Assembly: GCA_023079485.1 (NCBI GenBank)
Contig: CM041090.1
Span: 38,032,874 to 38,096,873, forward strand
DNA: 64,000 nucleotides
Reading direction: 5' to 3'
Origin: Archilochus colubris
Taxonomy: Eukaryota > Chordata > Aves > Apodiformes > Trochilidae
The translations under genes and the position numbers were made by a program. This document shows positions 1 to 13,507 of this stretch, piece by piece (the first letter of the stretch is position 1; each line of letters begins with the position of its first letter). Below the pieces are notes generated by a model. That model saw nothing but the letters and a program-made list of their open reading frames with translations, was not told where the DNA came from and made no database searches.

Positions 1-3000
1 GCTGCATCAGTGATGAGTTACAGATCAGCTCCCTTCTGCCTGTGTCAGTACAATATCCTGGGGTTGCTGGGGCATGGCACATCCATACACACCACCCCTT
101 TGTGTCCAGGTGCTGATGTTGGAGAAGGAGGAAGGCAGAGGCTGAGCTAAACAGAAGAATTCCTGTGTTACCAAAAATGGCTTAAGTGTTACCTTGAGCA
201 TCTCTGTAATGCTCAGCAAAAGCAGAGGGCTGGGGTTTGTCTTTTCCAGTATGTAAATGCCCCTTTCCCAGGAGCAGGAGGATGGCAGCAGCATATGGAG
301 CTTTGCTGCTTATGGCAGGGAGCTCACACTCTGCAGTGGCAGCACTGAAGCACAGAGCACTTTACATCACAACGAGAAAAAGGAAATGCTCCAGTGGATC
401 CTGTATGTATTTCAGTTCCCTTTGCTGAGTTTTATCTGAGCTGACACGACTGGAATAAAGTAGATTGTCAGAGGTCGGGCAGAGTGTTTTTATCATTTGC
501 AAGTATTGGCATGAAATAAAATAATGATTTGAATTTCTGTTTTCTGTCTTTTGTGGCTTAGGTTGTCAGTTTTAGTGATGTTTTTGACAAGGGAGTGCTG
601 CTGGGTTAGTGATTTCTTCCAGAGCTTCAGCAATAGTTAAGTTAACTGATATTATTATTGTATCAGGGCTGACAGCTGATGGTCAGTGCTTATATATTGT
701 CTTTGTAAACTACAAACCTCAAATGCATCTCTCCACTTTTTATGAGGTTAATGCCATGGGATCATTTGTCATGTACTTCTATTCAGACTTGGTAAAATTC
801 TTGGTCCTTGTTAAGTTTTGTAGAAGGACTGCAGAGAACAGTTTGTGGTATTTCTTTAAAGGTAAAAATACTGTGCTGAGTGTCTCCTGAAAACTTGTGG
901 TGTTTTGGAAATATTTAGATCTCTGCAAGTTCCTGTGCTGAAGCTGTTATTGGAGCAAAGATGTGCTTCTATTAGCCTAACACTCTTCTACTTTTATAAT
1001 ATAATCATATATAGCTGCATTATGCTATAAGTGCAATATTTGCTAAATCATTGCAATAATTGTTAAATAATTCTTACAGATAAGTCTGAGTGTTCAGGAA
1101 CTGTGCAAGGAATCAGCTAATAAAACTGAGTCTTATGCAGTCAGTTGCTCCTAAATAAAAAAAAAAAACCAGGTTGACTTTTTTATTCACCCCATGTGAG
1201 AACTGGGTGAATTTTGTGTAAATATTCCTAGCTGGGGAAACGTCACTGCTGTTACAACTGGGAAGATTGATTTAGGAGCAGTCCTTTCTGTTCTCCCTTC
1301 TGCTCTGTCAGTAAGCATGGGTTTGAATTACTTTTAGTTAAAGCTGGGAGACCTGTCCAGAGATTATCATTTATATTCCAGGAGTGTCCACAGGGTACAG
1401 CTTCATTTAGGGTCCCGTTGTGTTATGCACAATGGGAGAGAGTCCAAGCCTTCAATGTTTTACAGTTTAAGAAGACAGGACAGACAATGTTGGGCTGGAT
1501 CACGAGATGCTGAGTGCTTCCTACAGGTCCTGAGTGTGTCTGGTTTCCAGTGAAGCCACTGGGAGGGAGTTATGATTGCTTAGTGCCACTCAGTACCAGT
1601 CAGTCTGTTCCATCAAGCCTGTAGGACTCATTTAAAAGAAAATATCAACTAAAATAATAAAGAATAAGCAAAGTCCCATGCCATTTTCAGAGGAGAAAAA
1701 GCCTTAAAATAAACATTGGGCATGTGGACAACATGATAGCTGGAGATAAAGGGGAATTCTTCTCACTGGCCAGATTTTGTTAGGGTGTCCTGTGATGGCA
1801 TCGGGCACCAAATTGAAACTGGGCCCTTTCCACTAGATCGATGTTCCTGACAATCTGTACCCTGAACAGACTTGTCAGCAGGAGCTTAAGCTGGGAGAAA
1901 TTTATAAAATCTGAAAACCAGCAGCTTTCGGTGTTGAGCATGCATGTCAGTCTTGAAAAGATGGATGAAAGAGCAAATCTGATGAGGGAGAGAGAGGCAA
2001 ACAGCAAGAAGGGAAAAGACATGGGGAAGAAAAGACAGCCTGTCAGTGCCAGAGACATAAAGCTTTTATTCCTCCTTCTCCCCAGACTGTCTGTAAGCCT
2101 GTGGGTAAGATTAATCAGTGTCTGCATGCTCCAGTGCTTTCAGAGCTGTATTCAAGGTGAGGAAGGCAGATCCGTCGCACAGGTGTGCACAGCCCAGCCT
2201 TGGGAATCTTTCCTTTTATCCCAGGAGCTCAGCAGCGAGCAGGGCAGCGCCAGTCAGTGCAAAGATGCTGCAGTCAACAGCAATCTGCCAGGTATGTGGC
2301 CTGGGAAGTTGGCCTTATTTTGTTCTGTAATAAATAACATCTCTGCTGGGGTAATTTTTATTGTCATTACTGCAGTCTGCACTTACAGCTTCTGGCAGCT
2401 GCTGGGGGAGGCAATAAGGCAGCCATCCATCTGGCACAGAGGTGTCTCGAGTTTGGGAAGCTTCTGATGTCAGTGGTGGGTCAGGTAATGCCTGAGTTTA
2501 TTTCAGCAGAGTCAGGGGGGATTTTGCTGTTTATTAGCAGGAGCAGAAACAAAACCTCAGTCCCTGCAATTCTCTTCTCTATTACGTTATACACAGGGTG
2601 TCACAGAATGCTGTGAAAAACAAGGGGGTCATACCCTGCTGTCACCTGCAGCAGTGGGTGAAAAGCCAGAGTGGGCCTGCAGCCTTGGGCCACCGTTTCA
2701 GGCCACCAGTTTCTTTTTTTTTCCCATCTCTTGTGAGAGGAAATAAATTCTAAGGAAGTAGATGTGATTCACTAAACTTACTTATGCCAGCTCCAGCCTC
2801 ACTGCTGGTGAGCTCTCAGGATGCTGAGCATGTCACTTGGCTGGATGCAGTGTTAGTTACTGCTTGTGGCATCAGATCTGGAGCAGCCTGACAGACACTT
2901 TCAAGGTGAAAGGAAGGGCATTTAAACAGAGGTTGAGGCAAGGGAGGACAAGCAGGAAAGCAGAAAATAAGCCAGAAGCAGGGTATCTGGAGAAGAACAG

Positions 3001-5535
3001 GATCAGGAAGCGTGAAGAAGGAACACTAGGTGGGAAAATACATCCCCAAATGGGTCCTGTTAATTCCAGCTGAGTCACTTTTCTTTGACCCAAGAGATTT
3101 TACCTCCTCAGTGCCTCCTCCCTGCTGTGCAGTGGCTCCAGCCAGTATTGGGCACTGCCCTGAGGACAGGGCTAAGTACAGCTGGCCAGGGACCTCGGCT
3201 TCCTCCCTGCTTTTGTAGCTCATTGTTAGGGCCTCAATGGCTGATTACATCAACTGAGATGAGCAGTGATCTGAGGAGATGCTGAACTAAAGACATTGCC
3301 AATAAAACCATTGCTGAGATGGAGAGAGGCAAAGAACTCTGAAACTCCTGAAGCAGCAATCAATGCCTGAGTCTCCAAATCCTTCCACTGATGTAATAGC
3401 CTGGTGTACAAAGTGCCAGCCCTGACACTTGGTTGCACCACACCAGCCTGGTTTGACCACAGCATAAAGTATCTTTTCATTTGGTGTTTGCTTACAACGA
3501 GCCTCATTGTGCTGCAGCCTTGACCTGAACACACCAAGTGGTTGCTCCTGGTTTGTGAATTGGGCTGCACTTCATCCAGGCACTGCTCCAGCCCAACAGG
3601 ATCTGCTCAGATTGGTTTCTGCATCTGAGCTGCTTGCTCACTGCTAGAGCAGGACTCAAGTCTGGCCAGATTCTTCAGTTTGCATTGTCAGGAATGCAAG
3701 GACACTGGGAGCATCATGGATGGAGGATGACTGTGTCACTGGGGTGGGGTTTTAGTGATGGATGGGACCCAATGCCCTCAGCTCTGAGCTTGCTTCATTC
3801 TCTGTCTCCTTATGACAGCCAGAGGTACCAGCTGAGTTCAGTTATCCAAAAGGGCTGAACTTTACCATATGATCAAGTTGTTTCATATAAAGAGTTTGCT
3901 TAATAAGAAGCCAAAGTGTTGACTCAGTACAGTAACATTTCTGATACTTCTCTGAACCTTGGGAGGATAAGGGTCTTGTGCATTTCCTCCTCTTCCTTCC
4001 CAAAGCACACGTGGATACAGGAAGGTGTGATGCTAGTGCAGAGCCTAAATAAATTCCTGACTGAATGGAAAGCCACCAACATTTTTATGCATTACTGCCA
4101 TTAAACACATTTCTAATTAGAACAACTATAAATGTTGTGTCACCATTTCAGGGGCTGGTCAGATTTTATTAAGGTCAGTGGCCAAGCTCCAAATTTATTT
4201 GTTTCATTTAGCCTCTGGAGAGCTGGGTCTGTCACAGGCCAGTCACCAGTCTTACTGTATCTCTGTCCCCACAGGTAAAAATTAACATGTAAATAATGGC
4301 TTTGTCATCATCATTATTATTTTTATGTGCTGCAAGGTCTGTAAGAAGAGATAATGTCTTGTACTAGGCTGAACAAGTGGAGAAAGAAATGAGCTGTTAG
4401 TTAATATGACACAGCTTCTGTTGTGCTGGTGGATCTTTTGGTTGTTTAGAGTGCACATGGAACAGGGCATGATTAATCTCTTACTGGGAGTGAGCTGAGT
4501 GCCTGTTACACAAAGGTTGTAGTCTTGGTATCTGCTGTCATGATTCTGATAAAGCTGAATTATGATCTGAGTAATGCATAAGCAGGACTCATCCCAGGAT
4601 GCATCCAGCCTGTCTTGTTGACTTAGTCTGTCTCTGTTCCCTCTTTTCATACCTTGTCACCTTCTCCCACTCCTTCATAAAAGCTGAACTTGTCACTTGC
4701 AAAATTGATTCCTGTGTCTAGTGACAGGGAGGGATTTTGTAAAGGCCTCTGCATGTTTCTTTTCAAGGTCTCATCTGAAAACATCTTCTTATGATTAATA
4801 TCTGCTGTGCTGCCTACAAGGACTGTTCAGACTGGCTCTAAGGTTCTGGGGTTGTGGCATTGGGAGGGAGCACCCAGGGCACTGACTCCACTGCTGCCAC
4901 TGAAAGCTGTGATGAAAGCTGTGCAGGAGATGGAAGGTTTTATGACAGGTTTTAACCTTGTGAAATCTTACCTTTCTTCTGTGTTGCAGGAGAGGTGTAG
5001 TTTCCCGTGAGGAAAATGGTTTATGGATGTCTGGGGTCAGTAGAAACATTTTTCTTACAAGTACTTAAAAACTGGATTTCTTTACTGTGTACAAAATGTA
5101 GGAGATGAAATGACAATCTGAAAACTAAATTCTGTGACTCTGGATGCATCTGGTGAACCTTGCAGTATTCATGGAAAACAAAATACTCCATCTGATCTTG
5201 ACTCTATTCATATCTTGCTGATCAGCTTTTCTTGCAAAAGATAGTGAGAAATATTTAGATGTCTTGCTAGAATTGGTAGATGTGGTTGTTCTAAGCCTAT
5301 TGGCAGGAAAAGCCAACACTGATCATGTGGATGTTTAACCAAAGGTATATATATAATCCTGCTGGAGCTGTAACCATCCTGAGCTCAGCCCTTACCTCTC
5401 CTGAGCATTTGGAAGTGCTGTGGGTACTACAGGCATGGTCCTGGTCACACCCAACCTTATCTGTCTAGCACCAGATGGACAGAAAGACATGAAAATAACA
5501 AAATCAAATTTAAAAATTAAATGAACTCTTACAGA
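1..5535. other. Noncoding stretch, no supported gene
   Basis: I see no exon with matching splice sites and an open frame, no RNA gene and no clear interspersed repeat here. The stretch is ordinary AT-rich DNA with small A-runs, for example at about 1157-1168. A 208-codon open frame lies at 1841-2467 on the plus strand. It has no domain I recognise and is only slightly longer than chance predicts for this much sequence, so I do not call it a gene. The region could be intergenic or intronic; nothing here decides which. Confidence 0.5.
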
Positions 5536-5812
5536 TAGAATGGTTTGGGTTGCAAGGGACCTTAAAGATCATTTAGTTCCAAACCCCCTACGTGACCAGG
5601 GACACCTCCCACCAGCCCAGGTTGCTCCAAGCCCCATCCAACCTGGGCTGAGACACTGCCAGGGATGGGGCAGCCACAGCTTCTCTGGGAAACCTGGCAC
5701 AGGGGCTCAGCACCCTCATAGTGAATAATTTCTTCCTAATGTCAAACCTCAATCTACCCTCTTCCATTTAAAAGCCATTACCTCTTGTACTATTGCTACA
5801 TGCCCTTATAAA
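5536..5812 (-). repeat. CR1 LINE 3'-end fragment
   Basis: This is a truncated 3' portion of a CR1 retrotransposon, inserted so that its sense strand is the minus strand. The plus strand reads TAGAATGGTTTGGGTT near 5536, then the typical block around GGGACCTTAAAGATCAT, CCAGGTTGCTCCAAGCCCC and GATGGGGCAGCCACAGCTTC, and continues to the CR1 segment ending near GCTACATGCCCTTATAAA. 5' truncation is normal for CR1 copies because of incomplete reverse transcription. No coding part is present. An A-rich tract follows directly on the plus strand (about 5810-5835). Confidence 0.93.
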
Positions 5813-8800
5813 AAAAATAAAATAAAAAAACCCCAAACCCATATATATGATATACTCTATACACAGAATACATATAGAGTATTCTAAAGATGATAATATC
5901 CTCATCTTTATTTACTGCTGTATTTGATCAAAGCAGGTATTCTAATAACACCAGGGGCATATTTCACCAATTCCCCTTTCCATACTGCAGTGGAGGGGCT
6001 GATCACTCAGCATTCAAACCTCTGCCTGGGAAAGCAGAAAAAACCCCTGTTGACTGCACTTCCACCACTTAGGATAAAAGATTTATGAACTGTATCACAT
6101 CAACCTTACCTTCTGCCAGAACATCTTTAAGACTCATCTCTTCTTAAACTGTGTCAATGAACCCATTGACATTGTTTCCAAGATCAGCTCAACAGTGCAC
6201 CTGCAAAACAAACCAGATTTTGCTCTACTTTCATTATGTTTTGTGAGTGTGCACATGACATAATTTAAATAAGCTTATCCTACTCACAAGGAAGAAAAAA
6301 AACATTCCTAGCACAGTTTAAGCAAACCAAGCAATTATTCTGTTACTAAGTGTAATTAATGCCTAATGATTTGCTTTGATTAACAGCACAATCAGCATCT
6401 GCTCCTAGGAACAGGGATTAGTAACCCAAGCCGTCTCTAATATTAGAAGGTAGGGGGTTCTTTTGTGCTACAATTTATTTTCCCATATTCATTTTAAAGC
6501 AGAAAAGAAAATCCCTGTGCTGTATTTTGAAAGCTGAACGAAGGGAAGGTAGTATATTTTTTTAAATAAAGAAAAACTTTATAATGTCTTTATAAATTTG
6601 TGGTTTTGAGTGGAATCCATTCATCTCCATCCTTTAAGAAAGAAATTGCTCTCATTTTCTGACAATTTTTACAGCCAAAGTTACAGCCAAGATTGCATTT
6701 AAGCCAAAGTTACATTTAAGATTTTGCATTTTCCATGCAGTAAAGGCACCTCCTGGAAAGCAAGCTGAACTAAATAAGATTCTATGTGTGATTGTCCTGT
6801 GTTGCTGGTTACTGCTAAATACTCCCTCACTCTAGGAAACAATGGAATGCCATTTTTAGATATAATAGTCATTTTTCTAAATCTCCTCATTAGTTTCTCA
6901 ATTTCTTTTTGCTGTATGGCTGAAGAATTATAACATACAATGAAGCTGCAAGGCTAGTCATTCCTTCTCATCTTCTATTGATCCTAAAGATGGAGATGGA
7001 GTGCAGCTAGGTGCAAACACTAATCCAGTTGTATAACAGACATCCCCATATGGTTACCCACCAGCTTTGCCTTAAGCCAATCAATAATCACTTTGACAAA
7101 GAAAAATAAAGTTGGATTTTTTTTTTTTTTTCATGTAAAGGTTGGTTGTCAGTCATCTGGGCTCTGGGTGCTCTATCTACCAAGTGATACCCAGGTGTTC
7201 TGGACTTCTTGGGCACTTCAGCATCCACTCAAAAACAGAGCTTGCAATGGCTGGTAGATAACCAAGGAAATTATTCTCTTTACTGGGATTATTACAGAGC
7301 CAAGGACAGAATTAACTTGAGCCACATGTCTTGCTTCTAAAAGCCTTTAAAAGAGACTAAACACCTTGTAAATGAGTTGGACTTTCATTGTAATATAAAC
7401 AAAACATGTCCCTGAGGAAACGGTGTTGGTATGAGCCATTGAAGATGTCTGATGTAGGCTCACCTGGAGGCTTTTATTCTCTAGCCTGTGGTTAAATATT
7501 ACAAGAGTGAGTCCCCAGTAGGCTCCTGGTAAGCACTTGGTTCATTCTTTTCATGGATGCTTTCACAGAAATGTTCATCCAGTGTGATTTGTGCCGTACT
7601 GAACAGTGAGACCTGAAGTGCAGGCATTTCCCATGGCTCTACTTCAGCTCCTCACTGAGTTTGGTTGAGGCTTGGCTCCTGGGTTGGGTCTCAGGCTGTG
7701 CATTTATCCCCTGTACCAGTTCTCTTGTGCCCAGGAACTGTATTTCAAATTCTTTTGCACAGGAATCCATACTGCAATTGCAAAGGGACTCCAGCAGGTC
7801 AGGACTGATGCTGAAGGATGAGGGCAGATACTTAAACATTTACTGTGTGTTCAGTTTAATGCACTGAATAATTCTCTAATACCAAATACTCAAGATTCCC
7901 AACTGCCTTTGACCATATGGGGGCTGGAATAAAAACATTGCAACAAACTTTAAAAATAACACCAAGTACCTGAACACAGAAAGGAAATATGATGGGAGAT
8001 GCCATGCTTACTAAATAAGTATATTGTATACTGAAAATTATCTCTTCCCTCTGCTTTATTTCTTCTTGGCTTGTGTCTTCACTCATATGGACTGTCCTAT
8101 TTCATAAACCTGCAGCAATTACAAGCTTAAGATTTCCATTTACCTTCATATCCTTTTCTTTTTTCCTCCTGTGGCTTAACCATGCCTCCTGTTGCTCATC
8201 ATGGTGTGAGATTTAGGGCTGTATTTCACCTTCTGGAAACCAAGCTCCCTTGTCATCAACTTTTGCCTTCACGGAGACTCAGGGAGACCATGACTGAAGC
8301 AGCACATTTACTCTTGCATCCTCCATCAGAACCAAGTTCTGCCTTCATGGTCTTCCTGTAATATTTTAAAACCACCAGGTGAGTAACTGTGTCCTCTTGG
8401 CTCTTGTGCAGATCCAGCCTGGAATGTTGCTCATTATAAGGTACATTGGTGACACATCTGGGAACCTCCAGCAAGATGAAGTAGGAGTTTGCATGGCTAT
8501 GTCTGCTCACTATGAGGCTGCTTTTTGTGAGCTTCATTACAAAATAAAGCCAGCTCTGAACTGGATGGTGTGAAGAAACTTGAGCAGACTCAGAAAGAGT
8601 AAAGAGACATTTTTGTGGTTCTGTACCATGCCCTCTCCATCTATATTGCTTGCACTGTGTCTATATGCAGAAGTGATTTGTCTGCAAGTTGGATAATCTG
8701 CCAGGGGACAATAGGAAGGAAATAATGTTCAGAGTACATAGTGACACATCAGCCTTTGTAGGTACATTCCACAGTGGGTCTTTAAAATGGAGAATCTAAA

Positions 8801-11022
8801 CACTAGCAGGTACCAAGAGCTCAAGATGTCAGAATTTAGTGATGGAAGTTACCTGTAAGCCAGTACAGATACTGCATGCAAAGCAGGAACCCAGCAAAAA
8901 TAAGCTGCCCAAAAGTAACTCAAAATCCTGCTTCTGGGCAAAGTCTTTTCCAGTATGTATTCCCTAGCTGGAGGATGAGGATCCTTCAGGTGCATGTGCT
9001 CTGATATCCCCCTGCATCCCTCATTGCACTGCAGTGCAGCTTTTTACTTTTGCTTGTAATTAGAGCTGCTTTTTGATTGGTTTCAGCCTCAGTTTGAAGT
9101 GGGTTTTTTTGTTCAGATATGTCACCCAAGAAGCATATTAATGGAGAGATGCCAAAGGTATTATAAATGTTACAATGGAGATATATTCCTGTGTATGTTC
9201 CAGTGCAATCTCTTCTATACAAAAGCAGAAACAAAACCCCTCCTGTGTTTCTTTCCTCCCTTGAATTCCAGCTTTTACCACCCCATTCCCTTTGCAGTCA
9301 CTAAACATATGCACAATAGTGAAAACCACCACATAATACACTGCATTGAAAAAGAGCCCTGCCAGGCTTCTAGGTCAAGGGAAGGAATATTTCTTTCTTT
9401 CCTAGTTAGCTTATTTTCCCATTTGCCCCCTTTCTCTTTACTAAAGAGCTGATGGGCCAGGTCTACTGTTGAAGGAGCTATTCAGATAAAGACCCAAGAT
9501 TTTGAACCAAAATTCAGACCTCATGTCCCCAGTATTGTTAACCAATAATTCAGGTATAATGAAATTCATATTTACTCTGTAAAGAAAAAGCATACAAGTG
9601 TTTAATTGAAGAAAAACCAGATAATTGCCTTAGAAAAACTCTGGCATGGGTGAGGAATGGATAATTTAGATAGGGCCTGAAGAAAAGCAATAGTTGAATC
9701 TATGGGAGGAAGACACAAGAGCCAACAATAGGCAGAAGCACAGATGTTTGCACTCGTTTTCTCTGAAGGAATGCACAGAAACGCAGGGACAAAGGCTTGG
9801 AAAGGGACCACAGTTTCACCAAAGTCCATCCCTGCCACCACAAGCAGTTTGGTGACACTCACAGCACAGCAGACACATCAGTTGTGACACGTCCCTGTGT
9901 GCCTCTCTGACATCAATAGCAAATTTAACACCTCTGGTGTGCTAAATTAACACCTTCAATGTGTTCCACACCTTTGTTGTCCATCAGCAAGAACTTTGGT
10001 AATATTGGGGAGAAGATTTTCACCTGTACCATGGCTAAAAGCAAAAAACTGTATCCCTAAACCAGTGATAGGCATGTCTGTCATCTGATATATGGGACCA
10101 ATTCCCTCTTGACCCCAAGCGTGTCATCAGTTTACCCCAGACTTTGTCATAAATCACTTGCTACTCAAGAGGTTTCTCAGGATCAGCAGAAGCACCAACT
10201 TAACTCCCATGAAAATCCACCCATGTGTGGGTGTTTCAGAAGAGGCTGAAGAAATGTAACTCAGAGTTACTCCAGGGAAGTGTAGGAGGCACTCAAGAGG
10301 AGTGAACACTCAGGTGCTCAGGTTAAAAAGTCTGTTTGTGGCTTTTGGAACTGCAGATGAAGTGGTTTAGTTCCACTTGCTGATTTCACTACCTCCTTCA
10401 GGTTTCCCTTAGTCCTGGTGTGGACTCTGCTGCCATGGAAATGGGCAGGGACCAAACTTTGTCCCTGTCCCACTCCCACCACCCCTGTGGATAGAACATC
10501 TGAGTGATATCACCTTCTGGGTGACTCCTGTGTGACCACTTCCTAAAGCTGCTCTTAGTGAGATGGTTCCTGAACTGTACAGAGATGATGCTGCAGGACT
10601 GGTGTGTGCTGAGGATTCCCAAGCAATTGTGTCAGGATCTGAAGCTGCTTCTCCTGTCAGTCACAGGAATGTAATCACAGAGGATAAAGCCAAGCAGGTG
10701 CAAAAAAAATTCTCTGTACATACTGGGTTTTGCTTTTTAATCTGTGAGTAAAGAGAAAGCTGAGCCTCAGTTCTTAGGAGCTCTAGTGCAATGAGCTGCA
10801 GCACCAATGAGGGCCAGGGGAGAAGCATTTTGGGGAAGATCCACAGCTTGCAAGGGCCCATGCATCTCCCAGTCATGTTCACACAGCTTGTCACAGCCAG
10901 TGGCCTCATGTCTGACTGGTATAATGCATCTCTAAGGTGAGAAATTCAGCAATGGTGACAGCAGCCAAGGACAGTGCAGATGGGAGATGCTTCCTGGGCT
11001 TGGACTTCCAATAATTCCAAGT
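5813..11022. other. Noncoding stretch with AT-rich segments
   Basis: No supported gene. The start holds an A-rich run and a short perfect inverted repeat (5852-5861 against 5873-5882). A stretch near 6320-6410 is dense in TAAT/ATTA cores. A 14-nt T-run lies at about 7119-7132. Open frames of up to about 117 codons (for example 9099-9452) show no domain or coding character and are taken as chance. Confidence 0.5.
5852..5882. repeat. Short perfect inverted repeat (10-bp arms)
   Basis: The arm at 5852-5861 (ATACTCTATA) is the exact reverse complement of the arm at 5873-5882 (TATAGAGTAT), with an 11-nt spacer. It lies in an alternating AT tract just beyond the 5'-truncated edge of a CR1 fragment. 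It could form a small hairpin, but arms this short are common in AT-rich DNA and no function is implied. Confidence 0.7.
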
Positions 11023-11272
11023 GGCCTATAAGAAACAAGGGGACAGACTTTTTAGCAAAGACTGTAGTGATAGACCAAGGGATAATGGCTTTAAACTGGA
11101 AGAGGGGAGATTTAGATTAAATATTAGAAACAAATGTTTACAGTGAGGGTGGGGAGATGCTGGCACAGGTTGTCTGGAGAAGCTGTGGCTGCCCCATCCC
11201 TGTCAGTGTCTCAGCCCAGGTTGGATGAGGCTTGGGGAAACCCGGGTTGGTGGGAGTTGTCCCTGACCATGA
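11023..11272 (+). repeat. CR1 LINE 3'-region fragment
   Basis: This is a plus-sense piece of the CR1 3' region. It runs from a GCCTATAAGAAACAAGG-like start through GGCTTTAAACTGGAAGAGGG and GATTTAGATTAAATATTAG, then AAGCTGTGGCTGCCCCATCC and CCCAGGTTGGATGAGGCTTGG, ending near GTCCCTGACCATG. The block order matches the reverse complement of the minus-strand copies at 5536 and 48898. The last few tens of bases and the ATTCTRTG octamer tail of CR1 are missing, so the 3' end is also truncated or decayed. Confidence 0.92.
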
Positions 11273-13477
11273 TATTCCTGGCCCACCACCCAACAGCATT
11301 CTGAGGGCTTTTGGGAGCTGCAGCAGGGGGAGAAGGGTTTCTCACAGGGGAACTATTGTCATATTTATGAGATCTTCAGACAGGTGAGTCCCAGATTGGT
11401 GGCAGCATGTGTGTGACCAGAGTGGGTTCTGCAGGCTGATGTTCAGAAGTCATGATCTCTCCTGTTAAAATCCTTGTGAAAGAATTTTAATGAGTAGCCT
11501 GATGCAAAGGCTGTGTTCTGATCTCAGGGATGTGCACACACAGCTCCCATCCATCTCCCTTCATGCTGAATGCTCTGCCTGTTGCCTCACACCAGGACAT
11601 CCCATGGTGGTAGAGTACCACAGGAAGGTTCATGTTCTTCAGAGGCTGGATAACAAATGTTATTGAGCTGAAGTAAACCCCAGCATCATTGGAACTACCT
11701 ACTATACTTCACAACAGAACTAACTCCATCAGTTCTTGCCACTGCCCTGCCTTGCCTGCCTCCCAGCTACAGGTTTAAAAAAACCCCAATGACACACGTC
11801 TTCAAAGCTTCCAGGGGCAAAACTTCCCTCTGAAGCCTTCACAGCACCTCTCAGTCTCATATTCACAAGCAGGGAATTCATTGTATGATCCACACACACT
11901 CAGCACAAAGATCGTTCTTGACACCAGAGGAAAAGTTAATGTATGAAGAAATAAAAGAAAATGTAATTGAGATGTCCCCAGAGCTGAAAGGAGTGGAGAA
12001 ATCTGCCACTGCATATCACACATCTCACTAACAGATACATATTCATTCTGCTTAAATGTATTCTGGTAGTTCTTATGCATTCCTTGTAGATCCTCACAAT
12101 TATCTCTGATCTCTTTGTTAGGGACAGAAAATGTAGACTTAATAAGATATCAACAGACAAGGGGTATAAAGTAATTGCCTGTTATGCCATAAATGTGTTA
12201 TAATCATTTGCCAGAGGGAAAAAAAGTCTAATTGAATGAAAACTCTTGATGGTTTCATTATGCTTCTATTAAGACACAGTCAGCTCTCCTGATCCAAATA
12301 CAGGGCTTGATGCTTCTTCCATTTACATCTGTAGAAAATTTGAGGCAACTGCTGTGTTACTGATGGACTTGCAGCAATGCAGAGCTGGAGTAAAAGAGAT
12401 TAGAGTGGGTCCTCAGCATTTCTGAGCCAGGATGAAATGAAAACATTTACCATGAGCAGGGCTGAGGAAGAAAATTTCAATAGAAATGAAAGCAAATCTG
12501 AATAAAATGCCAGAGCTCTTTCCAGTAATGTCAGGAATCAAAGTCTGCATGAGGAGAGAAAGCAAAGTAAAGGATTAAATTCTGCCTTTCAAATTGCACT
12601 GTTAAAATCCAGGCTAGGTATTTGCTTATTTTTTATGATTCTATGATTAAACAAAACTTCCTTTTCTGCATCCTCCCTGCCAGCCAGGCAGAACACAGCT
12701 GTTGAAATCCCTTTCTGTCTTTTTCCTGTATCAGCCCAGCCTTTTTCAATCACTCACTAACTCCCCCTTTCTCTACTGCATCTCTCTCAAGCTCCTTGTC
12801 CTTGCCTCTGTGCCCTGCATCATTCCAGCTCTTCCCCACTTGGGGGCCGCCCCCTGCCCATCCTCTCCCTGCCCTCCGTATCAGCTCCAGCATCCCCTGC
12901 ATCTGCTTCACTGCGGATCTCTTGGCACTTTCCCCTCCTGCCCCTATTCACAGCCTTCCTGAGGTGCTTCACACTGTCACCTGCTTTCAATACCTTTTTG
13001 AAGAACCTTTTCTTCCATGACCTTCAATAAACACAACTCCTGGTGGCTTCATCCCCTTCCAACATGCCAGCAGGAACTGTCTCTCCTCTCCTGTATTGCC
13101 CTGGATCTATCTTCAGGGCTGCTGCCTTTCCTGGTGCTTCCCCAGCCCACCCATCTTGCTGCCTGCTCTGAAGTGGTTTATGAGCTCCGTGGGATGGGAA
13201 TGGTGACTGCTATGGGGTCCCAGTTCTGCTGTGAAGAACAGCACAGAGATTTGGGTGTCTTCAAAGAGCAGGAGGGTGCCTCTGACTTGATCTGTGCCTA
13301 GGAAGTAGCTTGACTCTCTCTCTTATGCTTTTAATAATAACTGTAGGCATTGATAGTATCAACCATCATCTGGGCTGAATAATCTTTACAATGAGTTTGA
13401 AATACTCTCTCTGGTGCTTCCTCCATGCAGTATTCTCTATGATGTCATTCTGTCCTGTATTCTACGTTTATGCCTTT

Positions 13478-13507
13478 TTTTTTCTTTTTTTCTTTTTTTT
13501 TTTTTTT
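13478..13507. repeat. Interrupted poly-T tract
   Basis: Thirty bases are almost entirely T, broken by two single C residues, and the tract is preceded by TATGCC. This is a simple low-complexity repeat. It could be the relic of a poly-A tail read on the other strand, but I see no recognisable element body beside it. Confidence 0.85.

Noticed and set aside
1841..2467. Longest open frame in the window, 208 codons on the plus strand, with a hydrophobic stretch near its end
   Set aside because: Only slightly longer than expected by chance over six frames in 64 kb. It has no domain, no splice or promoter support, and an overlapping 115-codon open frame on the other strand.
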